A stretch of 64,000 nt of DNA from Verrucomicrobia bacterium CG1_02_43_26 (GTDB taxonomy: Bacteria; Verrucomicrobiota; Verrucomicrobiia; Opitutales; CG1-02-43-26), in contig MNWT01000022.1 of NCBI GenBank assembly GCA_001872735.1, forward strand, positions 1-64,000, given 5' to 3'. A program made the position numbers and the translations under genes. Numbering within the stretch: position 1 is the stretch's first letter; each line of letters opens with the position of its first letter. This document shows, one piece after another, positions 44,206-52,886 of this stretch. Below the pieces are notes generated by a model that was not told the DNA's origin, did no database searches, and saw nothing but the letters and a program-made list of their open reading frames with translations.

Positions 44206-45108
44206 ATGAGCGAAATAAAAATTACTTTATCGTTGGTAACAGAACTTATTGCAGAGCAGTTTCCACAATGGGCTCATTTACCCATTAGGCCTGTCGCATC
44301 AGGAGGCATAGATAACATCACCTTTCGCTTGGGAGAAGGAATGCTAATCAGGATACCCAGTGCAGAAGGGTATGTCGCACAAGTTCAAAAAGAACAAAAG
44401 TGGCTACCGGTACTAGCACCCCATTTATCGCTCCACATCCCTGAGCCGCTTGCTATGGGGCAACCCTCCAAGCATTATCCGTGGAATTGGTCCATATACC
44501 GATGGATTGAGGGGGCAAGTGCGAACATGCTTTGCGTTGATAACCTGCATTTAGAGCGACTCGCCTTAGATCTAGCTCAATTTTTAAACGAGCTACATAC
44601 GATTGATCTTACTGATGGGCCTTCTCCCGGCGCTCATAACTATTACCGGGGCGCGCATCCTTCGGTTTACGATACTGAAACCAGATCCGCCATTAAGGAG
44701 TTACAAGGGATTATTGATTCATGTGCCGCAACAGCTGTTTGGGAAAAAGCGATCAACTCCACATGGGATAAAAAACCTGTATGGATTCAGGGTGATTTCA
44801 GTAGCGGAAATATCCTTATAAAAGAGGGTCGATTAATAGCTGTAATTGATTTTGGATGCATGGGCGTAGGAGATCCTGCTTGTGATCTGGTGATTGCTTG
44901 GACATTGCTTAAAGGAGCGAGCCGACAAATATTTAAATCTCATGTACAATTAGATAGCGACACATGGACCAGGGCAAGAGGTTGGGCTTTATGGAAGGCG
45001 TTAATTACGCTTGTTTCCTTGAAAGGCAAGGCCGATCCAGAAGCTACAAGGCAAAAACAAATCATACATGATATTGTAGCAGAAGATACTGTTGGCAAGC
45101 ATTGTTAA
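44206..45108 (+). CDS. Aminoglycoside phosphotransferase (APH) family kinase
   Basis: 300 residues, eukaryotic-like kinase fold. The ATP-binding N-lobe includes ASGGIDNITFRLGEGMLIRIPS. The catalytic Brenner-type motif is IQGDFSSGNILI (the usual H is Q-G-D here), and the metal-binding motif is VIDFGCMGVGDPACDLV. Such proteins phosphorylate aminoglycosides, macrolides or small metabolites such as homoserine or choline. Resistance should not be assumed. It follows the exporter on the same strand with a 44-base gap. Confidence 0.85.
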   Translation: MSEIKITLSLVTELIAEQFPQWAHLPIRPVASGGIDNITFRLGEGMLIRIPSAEGYVAQVQKEQKWLPVLAPHLSLHIPEPLAMGQPSKHYPWNWSIYRWIEGASANMLCVDNLHLERLALDLAQFLNELHTIDLTDGPSPGAHNYYRGAHPSVYDTETRSAIKELQGIIDSCAATAVWEKAINSTWDKKPVWIQGDFSSGNILIKEGRLIAVIDFGCMGVGDPACDLVIAWTLLKGASRQIFKSHVQLDSDTWTRARGWALWKALITLVSLKGKADPEATRQKQIIHDIVAEDTVGKHC

Positions 45109-45132
45109 AAACAAGTGTGCCTGAACATTAAA

Positions 45133-45161
45133 TAAAAAAACAGGCTCCTTGGGAGAACCTG
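45133..45161 (-). terminator. Intrinsic terminator after rpmA
   Basis: CAGG...TCC and GGA...CCTG form an interrupted stem, followed on the minus strand by seven T. It lies in the convergent gap between the APH-like gene and rpmA. Confidence 0.55.
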
Positions 45162-45196
45162 CTTTCTGTGTAAATCAGATTGATCTAAAAGATTGC

Positions 45197-45451
45197 TTAC
45201 GCAGCTGATACTGGGCGAACGTGGACGAGCCTATGTTGGCTATCCCATTCGACTTTACCATCGGTTAAAGCGAATAAGGTGTGGTCTCTTCCCATACCGA
45301 CGTTCTTGCCGGGATGGTATTTTGTGCCACGCTGTCTCATGAGGATATTACCTGAGATAACAGCTTCGCCACCAAATTTTTTTACGCCAAGACGCTTGCT
45401 TTGGCTATCGCGTCCGTTTTTTGATGTTCCTTGTCCTTTTTTCTGTGCCAT
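45197..45451 (-). CDS. rpmA: 50S ribosomal protein bL27
   Basis: 84 residues. It starts [20 protein letters not shown] and holds the [32 protein letters not shown] core. bL27 reaches into the peptidyl-transferase centre with its N-terminus; there is no N-terminal cleavage extension here. It follows rplU after 19 bases. Confidence 0.97.
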   Translation of the reverse strand: MAQKKGQGTSKNGRDSQSKRLGVKKFGGEAVISGNILMRQRGTKYHPGKNVGMGRDHTLFALTDGKVEWDSQHRLVHVRPVSAA

Positions 45452-45470
45452 GACGTCCTATAAATTAAAG

Positions 45471-45785
45471 TTATTGCTTAATGGATTCGACCTTGATGAC
45501 GGAAATTTCCTGGCGGTGGCCTTGTTTCCTTTGGTAACCCTTACGACGTTTCTTCTTATAAATAGTGATTTTTTTATCACGTTTATTTTCAAGAACATTT
45601 ACTTGAACAGAAGCGCCCTCTACCTTTGGAGAACCAAAAACCATTGCCCCCATTTCCCCAACAGCCAAGACATCATTGATGGTGACCTTGTCCCCTGCTT
45701 TCGAACCGACATAACGATTTACGAAGATGATATCACCTTCTTTTACTGTAAATTGTCTTCCTTGAGTTTGTATGATTGCTTTCAT
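45471..45785 (-). CDS. rplU: 50S ribosomal protein bL21
   Basis: 104 residues from ATG 45785 ([19 protein letters not shown]), the family start; a longer in-frame extension upstream is not credible because it would run into the dapF-like gene. It includes the [17 protein letters not shown] rRNA-binding block. Standard rplU-rpmA pair. Confidence 0.96.
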   Translation of the reverse strand: MKAIIQTQGRQFTVKEGDIIFVNRYVGSKAGDKVTINDVLAVGEMGAMVFGSPKVEGASVQVNVLENKRDKKITIYKKKRRKGYQRKQGHRQEISVIKVESIKQ

Positions 45786-45856
45786 ATTGGAAAAGTAAAT
45801 TATCTTAAAAAAATAGGTGAACGCAAGCTTTAATGTGGAAAAAGCAGGATTTTTTT

Positions 45857-46711
45857 TCAACGCTCGGGAATATCGTGACTGAAGGCCTCTGGGTGAATCT
45901 CAAAGGTTCCGACACGCGTTACCGGGCCTGTCATCTGTATATTGTAGTCTTTATCAATATCTACATGGACGATGCCCCCCGGCATATGGACATCTATTGA
46001 TGCCTCACAAGCACCCATTTTAAAAGCCACTGCTGCTGCCGCCGAACTGCTAGACCCGGAGGAATAGGTATAGCCGGCACCTCTTTCCCAGATTTCTATA
46101 CGAATGTTTTTTCTGTCCAACACTTTCATGAATTGGACATTGGTGCGTTTTGGGAAAATCGGTAACTTTTCAATCACTGGGCCAAGTTCACAGGCAATTT
46201 CCTTTGAAATTTTATCCATTGGGAGGATACAATGCGGATTGCCGATGGTTGCCGCATAAAAGGTGTAGGGCTTACCCCTTACTTCTAGCGTCTCGGCTAA
46301 TACTTCGCGCTGAGGGCCTTCTACGGGGATGTCTTTATTAAAGAAGCTTACTTCGCCCATATCTACGGTGATCTTGCTGTCATAATCATTAACAACACAA
46401 GTCACTACCCCGCCTTCGGTCTCGACTGTAAACGGTTTTTCGCCCACGAGATCCTGGTTCCACAAATAGCGGGCAAAGATTCTCAACCCGTTACCGCTTT
46501 TTTCGGCCTCGCTGCCATCCGGATTAAAGATGCGCAGGCCAAAATCCGCCTTTTTGGAGAGTGTGGGCCCATACAGAATACCATCAGATCCCGGCCCATA
46601 GTGGCGATCGCAGATGACTACGATATCCGCACTATCCGGAGGCTCAGGATAATTGCGAGCATCGAGGACAAGGTAATCGTTTCCAAGGGCGTGATATTTA
46701 GTAAACTGCAT
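45857..46711 (-). CDS. dapF: Diaminopimelate epimerase-like protein with both catalytic Cys replaced by Ser
   Basis: 284 residues with the two-domain DapF fold: [15 protein letters not shown] at the start, [34 protein letters not shown], and [25 protein letters not shown]. DapF normally uses two cysteines, in the CGNG and ACGTG motifs, as acid and base; here these read SGNG and SSGS. The substrate-binding residues around them are otherwise kept. It could be a serine variant with reduced epimerase activity, or act on another substrate. It is upstream of rplU on the same strand, with the rplU promoter region between. Confidence 0.85.
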   Translation of the reverse strand: MQFTKYHALGNDYLVLDARNYPEPPDSADIVVICDRHYGPGSDGILYGPTLSKKADFGLRIFNPDGSEAEKSGNGLRIFARYLWNQDLVGEKPFTVETEGGVVTCVVNDYDSKITVDMGEVSFFNKDIPVEGPQREVLAETLEVRGKPYTFYAATIGNPHCILPMDKISKEIACELGPVIEKLPIFPKRTNVQFMKVLDRKNIRIEIWERGAGYTYSSGSSSSAAAAVAFKMGACEASIDVHMPGGIVHVDIDKDYNIQMTGPVTRVGTFEIHPEAFSHDIPER

Positions 46712-46792
46712 AAATAATTATGGGGTATTATTTACGAAAGAGTGGCCTGTTGTAAATAGCTTTTTTTATTATCGTTTTGTTCTTTTAAGGAG

Positions 46793-47296
46793 CTACTCGC
46801 TGTCTGAATCAATATAATTTGACTCTACTAAAGGAATTTCATCAAACGATACTTTGTTATCTGTGGTGTCTTGTTTCTGTTTTTCCTTTAACAGATATAA
46901 TGCATATTGAGCCTCTCTGACGCTTCCCAGTGGCATTAAAAACGACTCAATATTTTTCTGTCTACGCATATAGGGGTTTTTACGAGCTTCCTTGCTCTCA
47001 TAAAAATAGTTAATAAGATTGTCACAAAGCGTCGTTAACTCTGCCTTAATCTCGTCTTTTTCATCATGATAAACAACGGTACGGTCTTTTATAGAGATAT
47101 TGCACCCTAGTTCGTACTTGGCCCATTGCTCTAATTTACCACAAATGATTTGTTTGCATGCGTTTTTAAAAGCCTCGTCAGGTGTCACGATAGTCACTGT
47201 TTGTGATGACTCTTCTGATCGTTTGGCTCCCTTTGGGCCGGTTGATTTTGGTGCTATAAACACAGGTTCAGTTCTCGTTAATTTTACGTTTTTCAT
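46793..47296 (-). CDS. Orphan helical protein related to the 48219 gene
   Basis: 167 residues from ATG 47296; a longer frame from 47359 is possible but less likely. A basic, Pro/Ser-rich N-terminus (to about 35) is followed by an AFKNACKQIICGKLEQWAKYELG block, a helical middle, and an acidic Ser/Asp tail (IPLVESNYIDSDSE). The central block aligns with KFKKACKALISNKLIKLIKADMG in the gene on the other side of the K+ channel. No signal peptide or membrane helix. Function unknown. Confidence 0.55.
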   Translation of the reverse strand: MKNVKLTRTEPVFIAPKSTGPKGAKRSEESSQTVTIVTPDEAFKNACKQIICGKLEQWAKYELGCNISIKDRTVVYHDEKDEIKAELTTLCDNLINYFYESKEARKNPYMRRQKNIESFLMPLGSVREAQYALYLLKEKQKQDTTDNKVSFDEIPLVESNYIDSDSE

Positions 47297-47409
47297 GACA
47301 ATAATTTTATTAATTTTGTAATTAAAAATGATAAATTGTTCTATACCCGAGTCAATCATGAACCCTTGATTAGCCTGTTCCTAAAGGTTCTTATACAAAA
47401 ACGGAGCGC

Positions 47410-48174
47410 TCACAACTCGCTCGAGTGATTTGATACAGATGAGCTGCTATCCTTAAAGTGGCGTTTCCTTAAAAAATAGGTACCGGTAAAGCCAGCCACG
47501 GTACCGACTAGGCCGATACCGAAGAACATAAGCACCATGCCGACTATTCTACCTTCCCACGTGATGGGGTAAATATCGCCATAGCCAACAGTAGTTGTTG
47601 TAACAACGGCCCACCAAACCGCATCAAAAAAACTATGGATCATGGGGTTTATACCATATTCGAGGGAAAAAAAGGCAATCGCACCGGACAATATAAAGAT
47701 GGTCGTGATCGTTGAGGCATAGATATATTTAGAGCTGTCACTCTCAATGGCATTAGCAATCGTTGCCAATTTTTTAATTCGAGCAAGCACCCGTAGAACC
47801 CGTACCAATCGTAAAATGCCCAGTTGGTTACACAGTTGAATAACCCCATCGGTTAAGGGAATGGCGGCAATCAAGTCTGTCCAGTTTTTCCAAAAATACT
47901 GCCAACGCCTGTCCGCAATATATATCCCGATACAAAAGTCTGCAAAAAAGAGGAAAGAGATCAGAAGGTCTATCTTTTTGACAAACTGGGCTTGTTGCGG
48001 ATTGAGCTCAGACTCGAGTTCGAATATCAATAACGTAACACTGGCAACCGCAACCAAGAGAATCAAGACGCTCGACCAGGCACTGTTTTTTATTCGGGAT
48101 AATAGGGTTTTCATGCGATTATAAAGCGGATTCACATGAAGAAAATCACCCCTAACGGTAACAAAATTAACCAT
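47410..48174 (-). CDS. Voltage-gated-type potassium channel
   Basis: 254 residues (an ATG at 48114 would give 234). Six membrane segments: S1-S3 in the first half, an S4-like segment RLVRVLRVLARIKKL with regularly spaced Arg/Lys, then S5, the pore loop with selectivity filter TTTTVGYGDIYP, and S6. The C-terminus is short, with a His/Lys/Ser-rich tail and no cNMP or RCK domain. It probably conducts K+ across the inner membrane in response to voltage. It lies between two related orphan genes in the same orientation. Confidence 0.93.
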   Translation of the reverse strand: MVNFVTVRGDFLHVNPLYNRMKTLLSRIKNSAWSSVLILLVAVASVTLLIFELESELNPQQAQFVKKIDLLISFLFFADFCIGIYIADRRWQYFWKNWTDLIAAIPLTDGVIQLCNQLGILRLVRVLRVLARIKKLATIANAIESDSSKYIYASTITTIFILSGAIAFFSLEYGINPMIHSFFDAVWWAVVTTTTVGYGDIYPITWEGRIVGMVLMFFGIGLVGTVAGFTGTYFLRKRHFKDSSSSVSNHSSEL

Positions 48175-48218
48175 GCGAGCGCAATCTCATTTTATAGACG
48201 CGCAAGCATTAAGATCAT

Positions 48219-48668
48219 TTAGTTTTGCTTAGTGATTTTTCGTTGGGATAACTTGGTTAAACCCTCTTTAAAAATGGTAATCGTATCTGTGGTCAGCTTC
48301 ATTTTTTGAAGTTCAAAATAGGCCACTTTACACGCATCGAGATCATTAGGATTATTCTTCAAAAACTCCTTTATAAAACCTTTATAAGTATCTTTCATGT
48401 CGTTCTTGATTTTGCGACGTTGAGCAATGCTTTGAAAAACAAATCCCTGTTTCATAACATCCTCAAACACCTCAGCGCCCATATCAGCTTTAATCAATTT
48501 TATCAATTTATTGCTAATTAAAGCCTTGCATGCTTTCTTGAATTTTTTTTGCTCTAACTTTTTATCTGAATCAAATGGACTCTCAGTTTGCTTAACAATT
48601 AAGAAAGAAACTTTTTGATTTATGGATTTATAATAATGTTTACTTATACAATTAAATGAAGAGGTCAT
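48219..48668 (-). CDS. Orphan helical protein related to the 46793 gene
   Basis: 149 residues from ATG 48668; an upstream in-frame TTG at 48716 is possible. Basic and helical: an N-terminal region with SSFNCISKHYYKSIN, then KKFKKACKALISNKLIKLIKADMG, then Lys-rich helices and an AYFELQKMKL segment that aligns with AQYALYLLKEK in the 46793 product. The gap to the K+ channel is 44 bases, so a joint transcript is possible. Unknown function. Confidence 0.55.
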   Translation of the reverse strand: MTSSFNCISKHYYKSINQKVSFLIVKQTESPFDSDKKLEQKKFKKACKALISNKLIKLIKADMGAEVFEDVMKQGFVFQSIAQRRKIKNDMKDTYKGFIKEFLKNNPNDLDACKVAYFELQKMKLTTDTITIFKEGLTKLSQRKITKQN

Positions 48669-48799
48669 GGCTTTATTAATTGCATTAAATGATGCTTGCT
48701 TTAAGACAGGGGTCAATCACGAAAGTTTTTAGCCGATAACAGCAACCCCTATGGAGGGATGATTCTTAATGGGATAATTTATAGGAAAATGTAAAAAAA

Positions 48800-49180
48800 T
48801 GGTGGAGGTGGCGGGAATTGAACCCGCGTCCTCTGTGCCTTCATCGATAACATCTACATGCTTATCCGTGTTTTTAGTTTAACAAGCGTGGCGCGAAACG
48901 GCGCGCTCCATGAGTGCGATCATCCTAAAATACGACAGGCCTGGGATGCGCGGGCACTGCTATATCTGTTAGTAGCGTCTTCAGTTCTTAACAGACATAG
49001 GAACCAAGACGGTGCTTAATATATAGATTAAGCAGCTTTTTTGAGGCCCATTGCTGGGAACTCAATGATGTCTGCGTTTTTATTTGCATTTATCAGTGTA
49101 ATGGATTGTTAACGAAGCCAACCATTATCTCCGGCATGCCGTCATAGACTATTTCACAAAGTCGAATCCGGAACACCCCC
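48800..49180 (-). ncRNA. ssrA: tmRNA (transfer-messenger RNA)
   Basis: One-piece tmRNA of 381 nt. The 5' end GGGGGTG pairs with CACCTCC at the 3' end, followed by A and CCA; the T-arm reads GGTTCAATTCC. The tag reading frame (49087 down to the stop at 49028) encodes ANKNADIIEFPAMGLKKAA, ending in the usual AA degron. A TATAAT -10 lies 6 bases before the 5' end (49187-49192), without a good -35. It rescues stalled ribosomes with SmpB, whose gene is not in this window. Confidence 0.96.
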
Positions 49181-49307
49181 AGATTCATTATAAACTTGCT
49201 AGCTATAAACGTGCGTAAACAAGTCAAAGAACATTTCCTATGATTCTATCATAGCCTGAATTGCTGTTGAAATCAAGCCTAGAATGATTTTTTTAACCGG
49301 CATTCTT

Positions 49308-49592
49308 TTATTTGTGGTAATCTTCGATCTTTACGTTACGGGCATTACCGTTATCCCAGACAAAGCAAATACGCCATTGGTCATTTATCTTTATACTGTG
49401 CTCGCCTGCACGATCACCCTTGAGGGCTTCAAGGTGGTTACCCGGAGGAGTTCGTAAGTCATTGATGTCTCTAGCGCAATCTATCATATCCAGTTTCATC
49501 AAAGCACGCTTGAGGATATCAAAGGGAAGCCCTTTGGGACGGATTTGATACCATATCTTTTCTGTTTCCTTGCAAGCGAATGATTGGATCAC
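49308..49592 (-). CDS. higB: HigB/RelE-type toxin
   Basis: 94 residues, the family length. Family blocks are the N-terminal IQSFACKETEKIWY and the C-terminal DLRTPPGNHLEALKGDRAGEHSIKINDQWRICFVW segment. Such toxins cleave mRNA on the ribosome. Its start lies 4 bases after the antitoxin stop, so the pair is co-translated. Here the toxin is the second gene, while the classical higBA order has the toxin first. Confidence 0.9.
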   Translation of the reverse strand: MIQSFACKETEKIWYQIRPKGLPFDILKRALMKLDMIDCARDINDLRTPPGNHLEALKGDRAGEHSIKINDQWRICFVWDNGNARNVKIEDYHK

Positions 49593-49596
49593 AATA

Positions 49597-49968
49597 CTAA
49601 AGTACGCTTGAAGTAGCTGGTTTACGGGAGGAGCGTTTTGAGAGCGAAACCGGTTTTCGGTTTTTTCTTTGCTGCAAAGCGGCTATTTTACGCACTTTAT
49701 TCATAATTACCCTACTCATTCTAGCTTCCCGAAGTTCATAATTATTCTGCAATCCCATCCAAAATTCAGCGCTGTTGCCGAAGAATTTTGAAAAACGAAG
49801 GGCGGTATCGGCCGTAATCGGTTGTTTGGCGTTTATAATTCGGCTAATCGTTGCCGTAGAAAGGCCTACCTCCTTAGCGAGCGATTCAGCAGTCAGCTCC
49901 AGTGGTTTCAGGAACTCTTCCCGCAATATGTCACCTGGGGAAACGTTTTCTATATACTCTTGCTTCAT
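49597..49968 (-). CDS. higA: HigA-type antitoxin with HTH_XRE domain and basic tail
   Basis: 123 residues. Residues about 10-90 match the HigA/VapI family: PGDILREEFLKPLELTAESLAKEVGL with a helix-turn-helix (STATISRIINAKQPITADTALRFSKFFG) and SAEFWMGLQNNYELREA. It neutralises the toxin and represses the operon. The last ~30 residues are very Lys/Arg/Ser-rich and extend past the usual end of the family. Confidence 0.9.
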   Translation of the reverse strand: MKQEYIENVSPGDILREEFLKPLELTAESLAKEVGLSTATISRIINAKQPITADTALRFSKFFGNSAEFWMGLQNNYELREARMSRVIMNKVRKIAALQQRKNRKPVSLSKRSSRKPATSSVL

Positions 49969-50040
49969 ATTACATAGTATGTAACCTTTTTAAGGGAAAG
50001 TCAAATGGAGAACGCATAAAAACACCACTACAAAGTATTT

Positions 50041-51207
50041 TTATGAGAATAATGCCTGAATTGCTTTGGAAAATGCGGTTCTATCGCATCGTTTGGCATA
50101 ATCGTTTAGTGCCTGTCGAAAAGGCTTAATAGCATCTTTTGAATCCCCTGCCAATGCTTGCATACGTTTATGGAGGTCGATTACATCTTCATGCTTAAAC
50201 ACCCACCCTAGCCCGTGCGTTTGGACGCGTTTGCCGATCAGATGAAAATCACTAGCCAAAACCGGTTTCCCCGCAAAGGCGGCTTTCGTGAGTACATTGG
50301 ACGAGCCGTAATGGCACACGTACGGCAAGAGAACGATATCAGTTGCAGCAAACAGCGCTGCCTCTTCTTCACTTGAAACATAGCGGTCTAGCACAAGCGC
50401 CTTGCCAGCTGCTTGGAGTTGTTTTAGCCGTCCAACGGTTGCCTTATCCTCCTGCACACCAGCAACCAAGAGAAAGAAGGGGTGCTCAGGAAAGTGCTCT
50501 AGTGCCTCTAACACCAAGTGAAGCCCCTTACGGCGACTACCAATCCCATAGCTTAGCAGTACTATTCTTTCTGTATTGAAGCCTAATTTTGCTCTCGCTT
50601 CTTCCGTTGAAAGGGTTGGCAATGGCGTATGCCGTTCGGGCAGAAACGCAACCGATAGATTCGGGTATTGCGCTTCAACAATAGGTACTAGAAATTCATC
50701 CTGCAAGAAGAGGCTACGGAAAAAGCCCTTGTTGTAAAGTTTTCGAAAACCTACTCGCTTTATCCAATTTCCTATCCCATTTTGAGAAGGATCCGGTGGA
50801 CGTGGGCGAACGTATATTCCAGAAACTTTTTTAAAGAGTGATTTGGGAGGGAAAATTCCGATTACGGCCCTACGGAACATCGAAGAAGCAACTTCATCCA
50901 GGCTGTTAAAGAAAATCTCATCTGCCTGGGTTTCGTTTAAGCAAATGGCTCCCGCCGCGAGTTTTGAACCTCCTTTAAATCGGCCTTCCTGGGTAAACAA
51001 ATCGAGAATGGCAACTTTTGCGAGGAGGGTTGAATCTTGTTGTAAAATTCGTTTTTTAGCTTCTTCTGTACGGTTATCAATGGCTATAGAAACGGTATTG
51101 CCTAACGATAGGAGTTCGTTTGCGATGTTGACCAAATAGGGAATATGGTGCCCCTCCACCCGTGGCTCGAAGATCAAGACATGGCGTTGCCCGTTACTTT
51201 TTGGCAT
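50041..51207 (-). CDS. Glycosyltransferase, GT-B fold (family 4-like)
   Basis: 388 residues. The N-terminus has VLIFEPRVEGHHIPYLVNIANELLSLG, a donor-side Rossmann start, and the C-terminal domain has RIVLLSYGIGSRRKGLHLVLEALEHFP and ATDIVLLPYVCHYGSSNVLTKAAFAGKPVLASD, the nucleotide-sugar-binding region of GT4-type enzymes. It probably acts in LPS, capsule or cell-surface glycan synthesis. It overlaps the preceding GT2 gene by 14 bases, so the two are coupled. Confidence 0.82.
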   Translation of the reverse strand: MPKSNGQRHVLIFEPRVEGHHIPYLVNIANELLSLGNTVSIAIDNRTEEAKKRILQQDSTLLAKVAILDLFTQEGRFKGGSKLAAGAICLNETQADEIFFNSLDEVASSMFRRAVIGIFPPKSLFKKVSGIYVRPRPPDPSQNGIGNWIKRVGFRKLYNKGFFRSLFLQDEFLVPIVEAQYPNLSVAFLPERHTPLPTLSTEEARAKLGFNTERIVLLSYGIGSRRKGLHLVLEALEHFPEHPFFLLVAGVQEDKATVGRLKQLQAAGKALVLDRYVSSEEEAALFAATDIVLLPYVCHYGSSNVLTKAAFAGKPVLASDFHLIGKRVQTHGLGWVFKHEDVIDLHKRMQALAGDSKDAIKPFRQALNDYAKRCDRTAFSKAIQALFS

Positions 51208-51997
51208 AATCCGATGCTTCGGGTTGAGGCTTTATGCTTCGTTTCTCATGCTCATAAAGGCGGCTATGGCGATAGAAGGTGGCAAAGGCTTGTTGAACCG
51301 CTACAAATAGCCCGGGAAAACCGTCTAAAAAGCCTAATCGCAATAGGTAGGAACGGACAAATCGCCAGAGTGCGCGAAAGATAGTCCCCAATGTGGAAAA
51401 GCGTTTCTTTTTGGCCAATTGACGATCGAGATAATGATCGCTAAAGGAAATAATCTTACGGAGCAAAAAGTTTAGATTCGGAAAGCTATAATGGAAGAGG
51501 TCGCCTGAGAGCTTTAACGTTGTTCCGTCAACAGTAACACTATCATGATCTTTTCCGCCGGCAAACTTGCTTGCGGCACGGTAGAATAAGCGCAAAGTAT
51601 AATCAGGATACCAATCTCCATGGCGTATCCACCGCCCCAAGAACCAGGTTTTTCTAGGGAAATAGGCCCCAAGAGCTTGATGTTGCTTTTGATTTGTAAT
51701 GAAATCTCTAATACACTCTGCCAAGCGAGGTGACACTTCTTCATCGGCATCTAAGTTAATGACCCAGGGCTGTGTCGCGTGAGATAGCGCAATGTTCTTT
51801 TGCTCTGTCATCCCCATCCAAGCATGCTCGATAACCTTTGCGTTGTAAGATTGAAGGATCGTTGCTGTTTCATCCGTACAGTCGTTTATCACGGCAACGA
51901 TTTCACTGATCCAAGGCGCGATGGAATCTAAGCAACGAGACAGGTTGAGCGCTTCGTTATGAGCGATAATAATAAGACTAATGGGCAGTTTCTCCAT
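51194..51997 (-). CDS. Glycosyltransferase family 2, LPS-core type (WaaE/KdtX-like)
   Basis: 267 residues, GT-A fold. The N-terminus PISLIIIAHNEALNLSRCLDSI, the nucleotide-binding NDCTDETATI, and the metal-binding WVINLDADEEVSP (DxD) are present, followed by the WaaE-like RKTWFLGRWIRHGDWYPDYTLRLFYR block, which closely resembles enzymes that add glucose to the inner LPS core. It lies 7 bases upstream of the GT4 gene's ORF start by overlap and just downstream of radC on the same strand. Confidence 0.88.
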   Translation of the reverse strand: MEKLPISLIIIAHNEALNLSRCLDSIAPWISEIVAVINDCTDETATILQSYNAKVIEHAWMGMTEQKNIALSHATQPWVINLDADEEVSPRLAECIRDFITNQKQHQALGAYFPRKTWFLGRWIRHGDWYPDYTLRLFYRAASKFAGGKDHDSVTVDGTTLKLSGDLFHYSFPNLNFLLRKIISFSDHYLDRQLAKKKRFSTLGTIFRALWRFVRSYLLRLGFLDGFPGLFVAVQQAFATFYRHSRLYEHEKRSIKPQPEASDYAKK

Positions 51998-52003
51998 ATA
52001 AAA

Positions 52004-52702
52004 TCAGGCTACAGACGAGATTAACCCCTCTCGTCTAAAAGAAAAGACTTTATTGGCTGCCACGATAATATGGTCAATAATTTGTATATTGAGGCTCCTG
52101 CCGGCGGCGATCAACGCATCCGTCAAATTCTTATCCTGAGCGGAGGGTTCCGGATAGCCAGTGGGATGATTATGGGCCAGTACAAGCCCACTTGCTGAAC
52201 GCCTTAGCGCGGATTCCATGACCTGTCGCGGATAAATAACGGTACGGTTAACCGTGCCTTCAGACAAGCGTTCTACCCCATTTTTCTGTAACTGAAATCG
52301 ATGATCTAGGTATGCGACTTCGAATACTTCGTTTGTTAACGGAGACAACCTAGCACGCCAAAAGGCCTCCAGGTCGGTGGAGTTATTAAGAACAATTTTT
52401 TCTTCCGCTGTTTGTCTTAGATAAAGATTTGCGGTTTCTCTTATAATGCGCAGGGCCACAGGCGTCACCTCCCCTATGCCTTCGACTTGGCGTAGTTCTT
52501 GCTCTGACGCATCTAAAAGCCCTCTTATGCTACCAAAATGATTAAACAAGCGTTTGGCTAAATTTTTTACATCTCGCCTGGGAATGCAAAGCGTTAGCAA
52601 AAGTTCCACGATTTCGTATTCATGAAAGCCCTCAAACCCGCTTTTTTGAAAACGGCCACGCAATCGAGCACGATGCCCCTCTAGATCAATTTTTTGTTCC
52701 AT
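52004..52702 (-). CDS. radC: RadC-family JAMM protein
   Basis: 232 residues from ATG 52702 (MEQKIDLEGHRARLRGRF); a longer frame to 52753 is less likely. The N-terminal helix-hairpin-helix-type region includes EIVELLLTLCIPRRDVK and ASEQELRQVEGIGEVTP. The C-terminal MPN/JAMM domain has VLAHNHPTGYPEPSAQD with the HxH...SxxD metal motif. Historically linked to DNA repair, but the biochemical function of chromosomal RadC is unresolved. It is divergent from the type III secretion operon. Confidence 0.93.
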   Translation of the reverse strand: MEQKIDLEGHRARLRGRFQKSGFEGFHEYEIVELLLTLCIPRRDVKNLAKRLFNHFGSIRGLLDASEQELRQVEGIGEVTPVALRIIRETANLYLRQTAEEKIVLNNSTDLEAFWRARLSPLTNEVFEVAYLDHRFQLQKNGVERLSEGTVNRTVIYPRQVMESALRRSASGLVLAHNHPTGYPEPSAQDKNLTDALIAAGRSLNIQIIDHIIVAANKVFSFRREGLISSVA

Positions 52703-52815
52703 ATACTGCGTATCAAAAATCAGAGGATAGTTGAAAAAGACATCTACAAACATTAAAATAAAAATAAGGATCGCACAAACTTGATTTTTGAAAAAAATGG
52801 TTACCTTACTTGATA

Positions 52816-52832
52816 ATCACAAAATTTGTGAT
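52816..52832. promoter_or_regulatory. Perfect 17-bp palindrome upstream of the type III secretion operon
   Basis: ATCACAAA-A-TTTGTGAT, with 8-bp arms and a single central base, lies 54 bases before the sctD start codon in the divergent gap with radC. It is a plausible operator for a dimeric regulator. The TCACA/TGTGA half-sites are those of CRP-like sites but in the inverted order. Confidence 0.45.
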
Positions 52833-52886
52833 AGGTTTTAAAGTATCCATAATATAACTCGGGAGAATGCCCTATATAGGTAAAAG

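Noticed and set aside
45279..45833. 184-codon plus-strand frame opposite rpmA/rplU
   Set aside because: Fully antisense to two ribosomal protein genes, which are certain.
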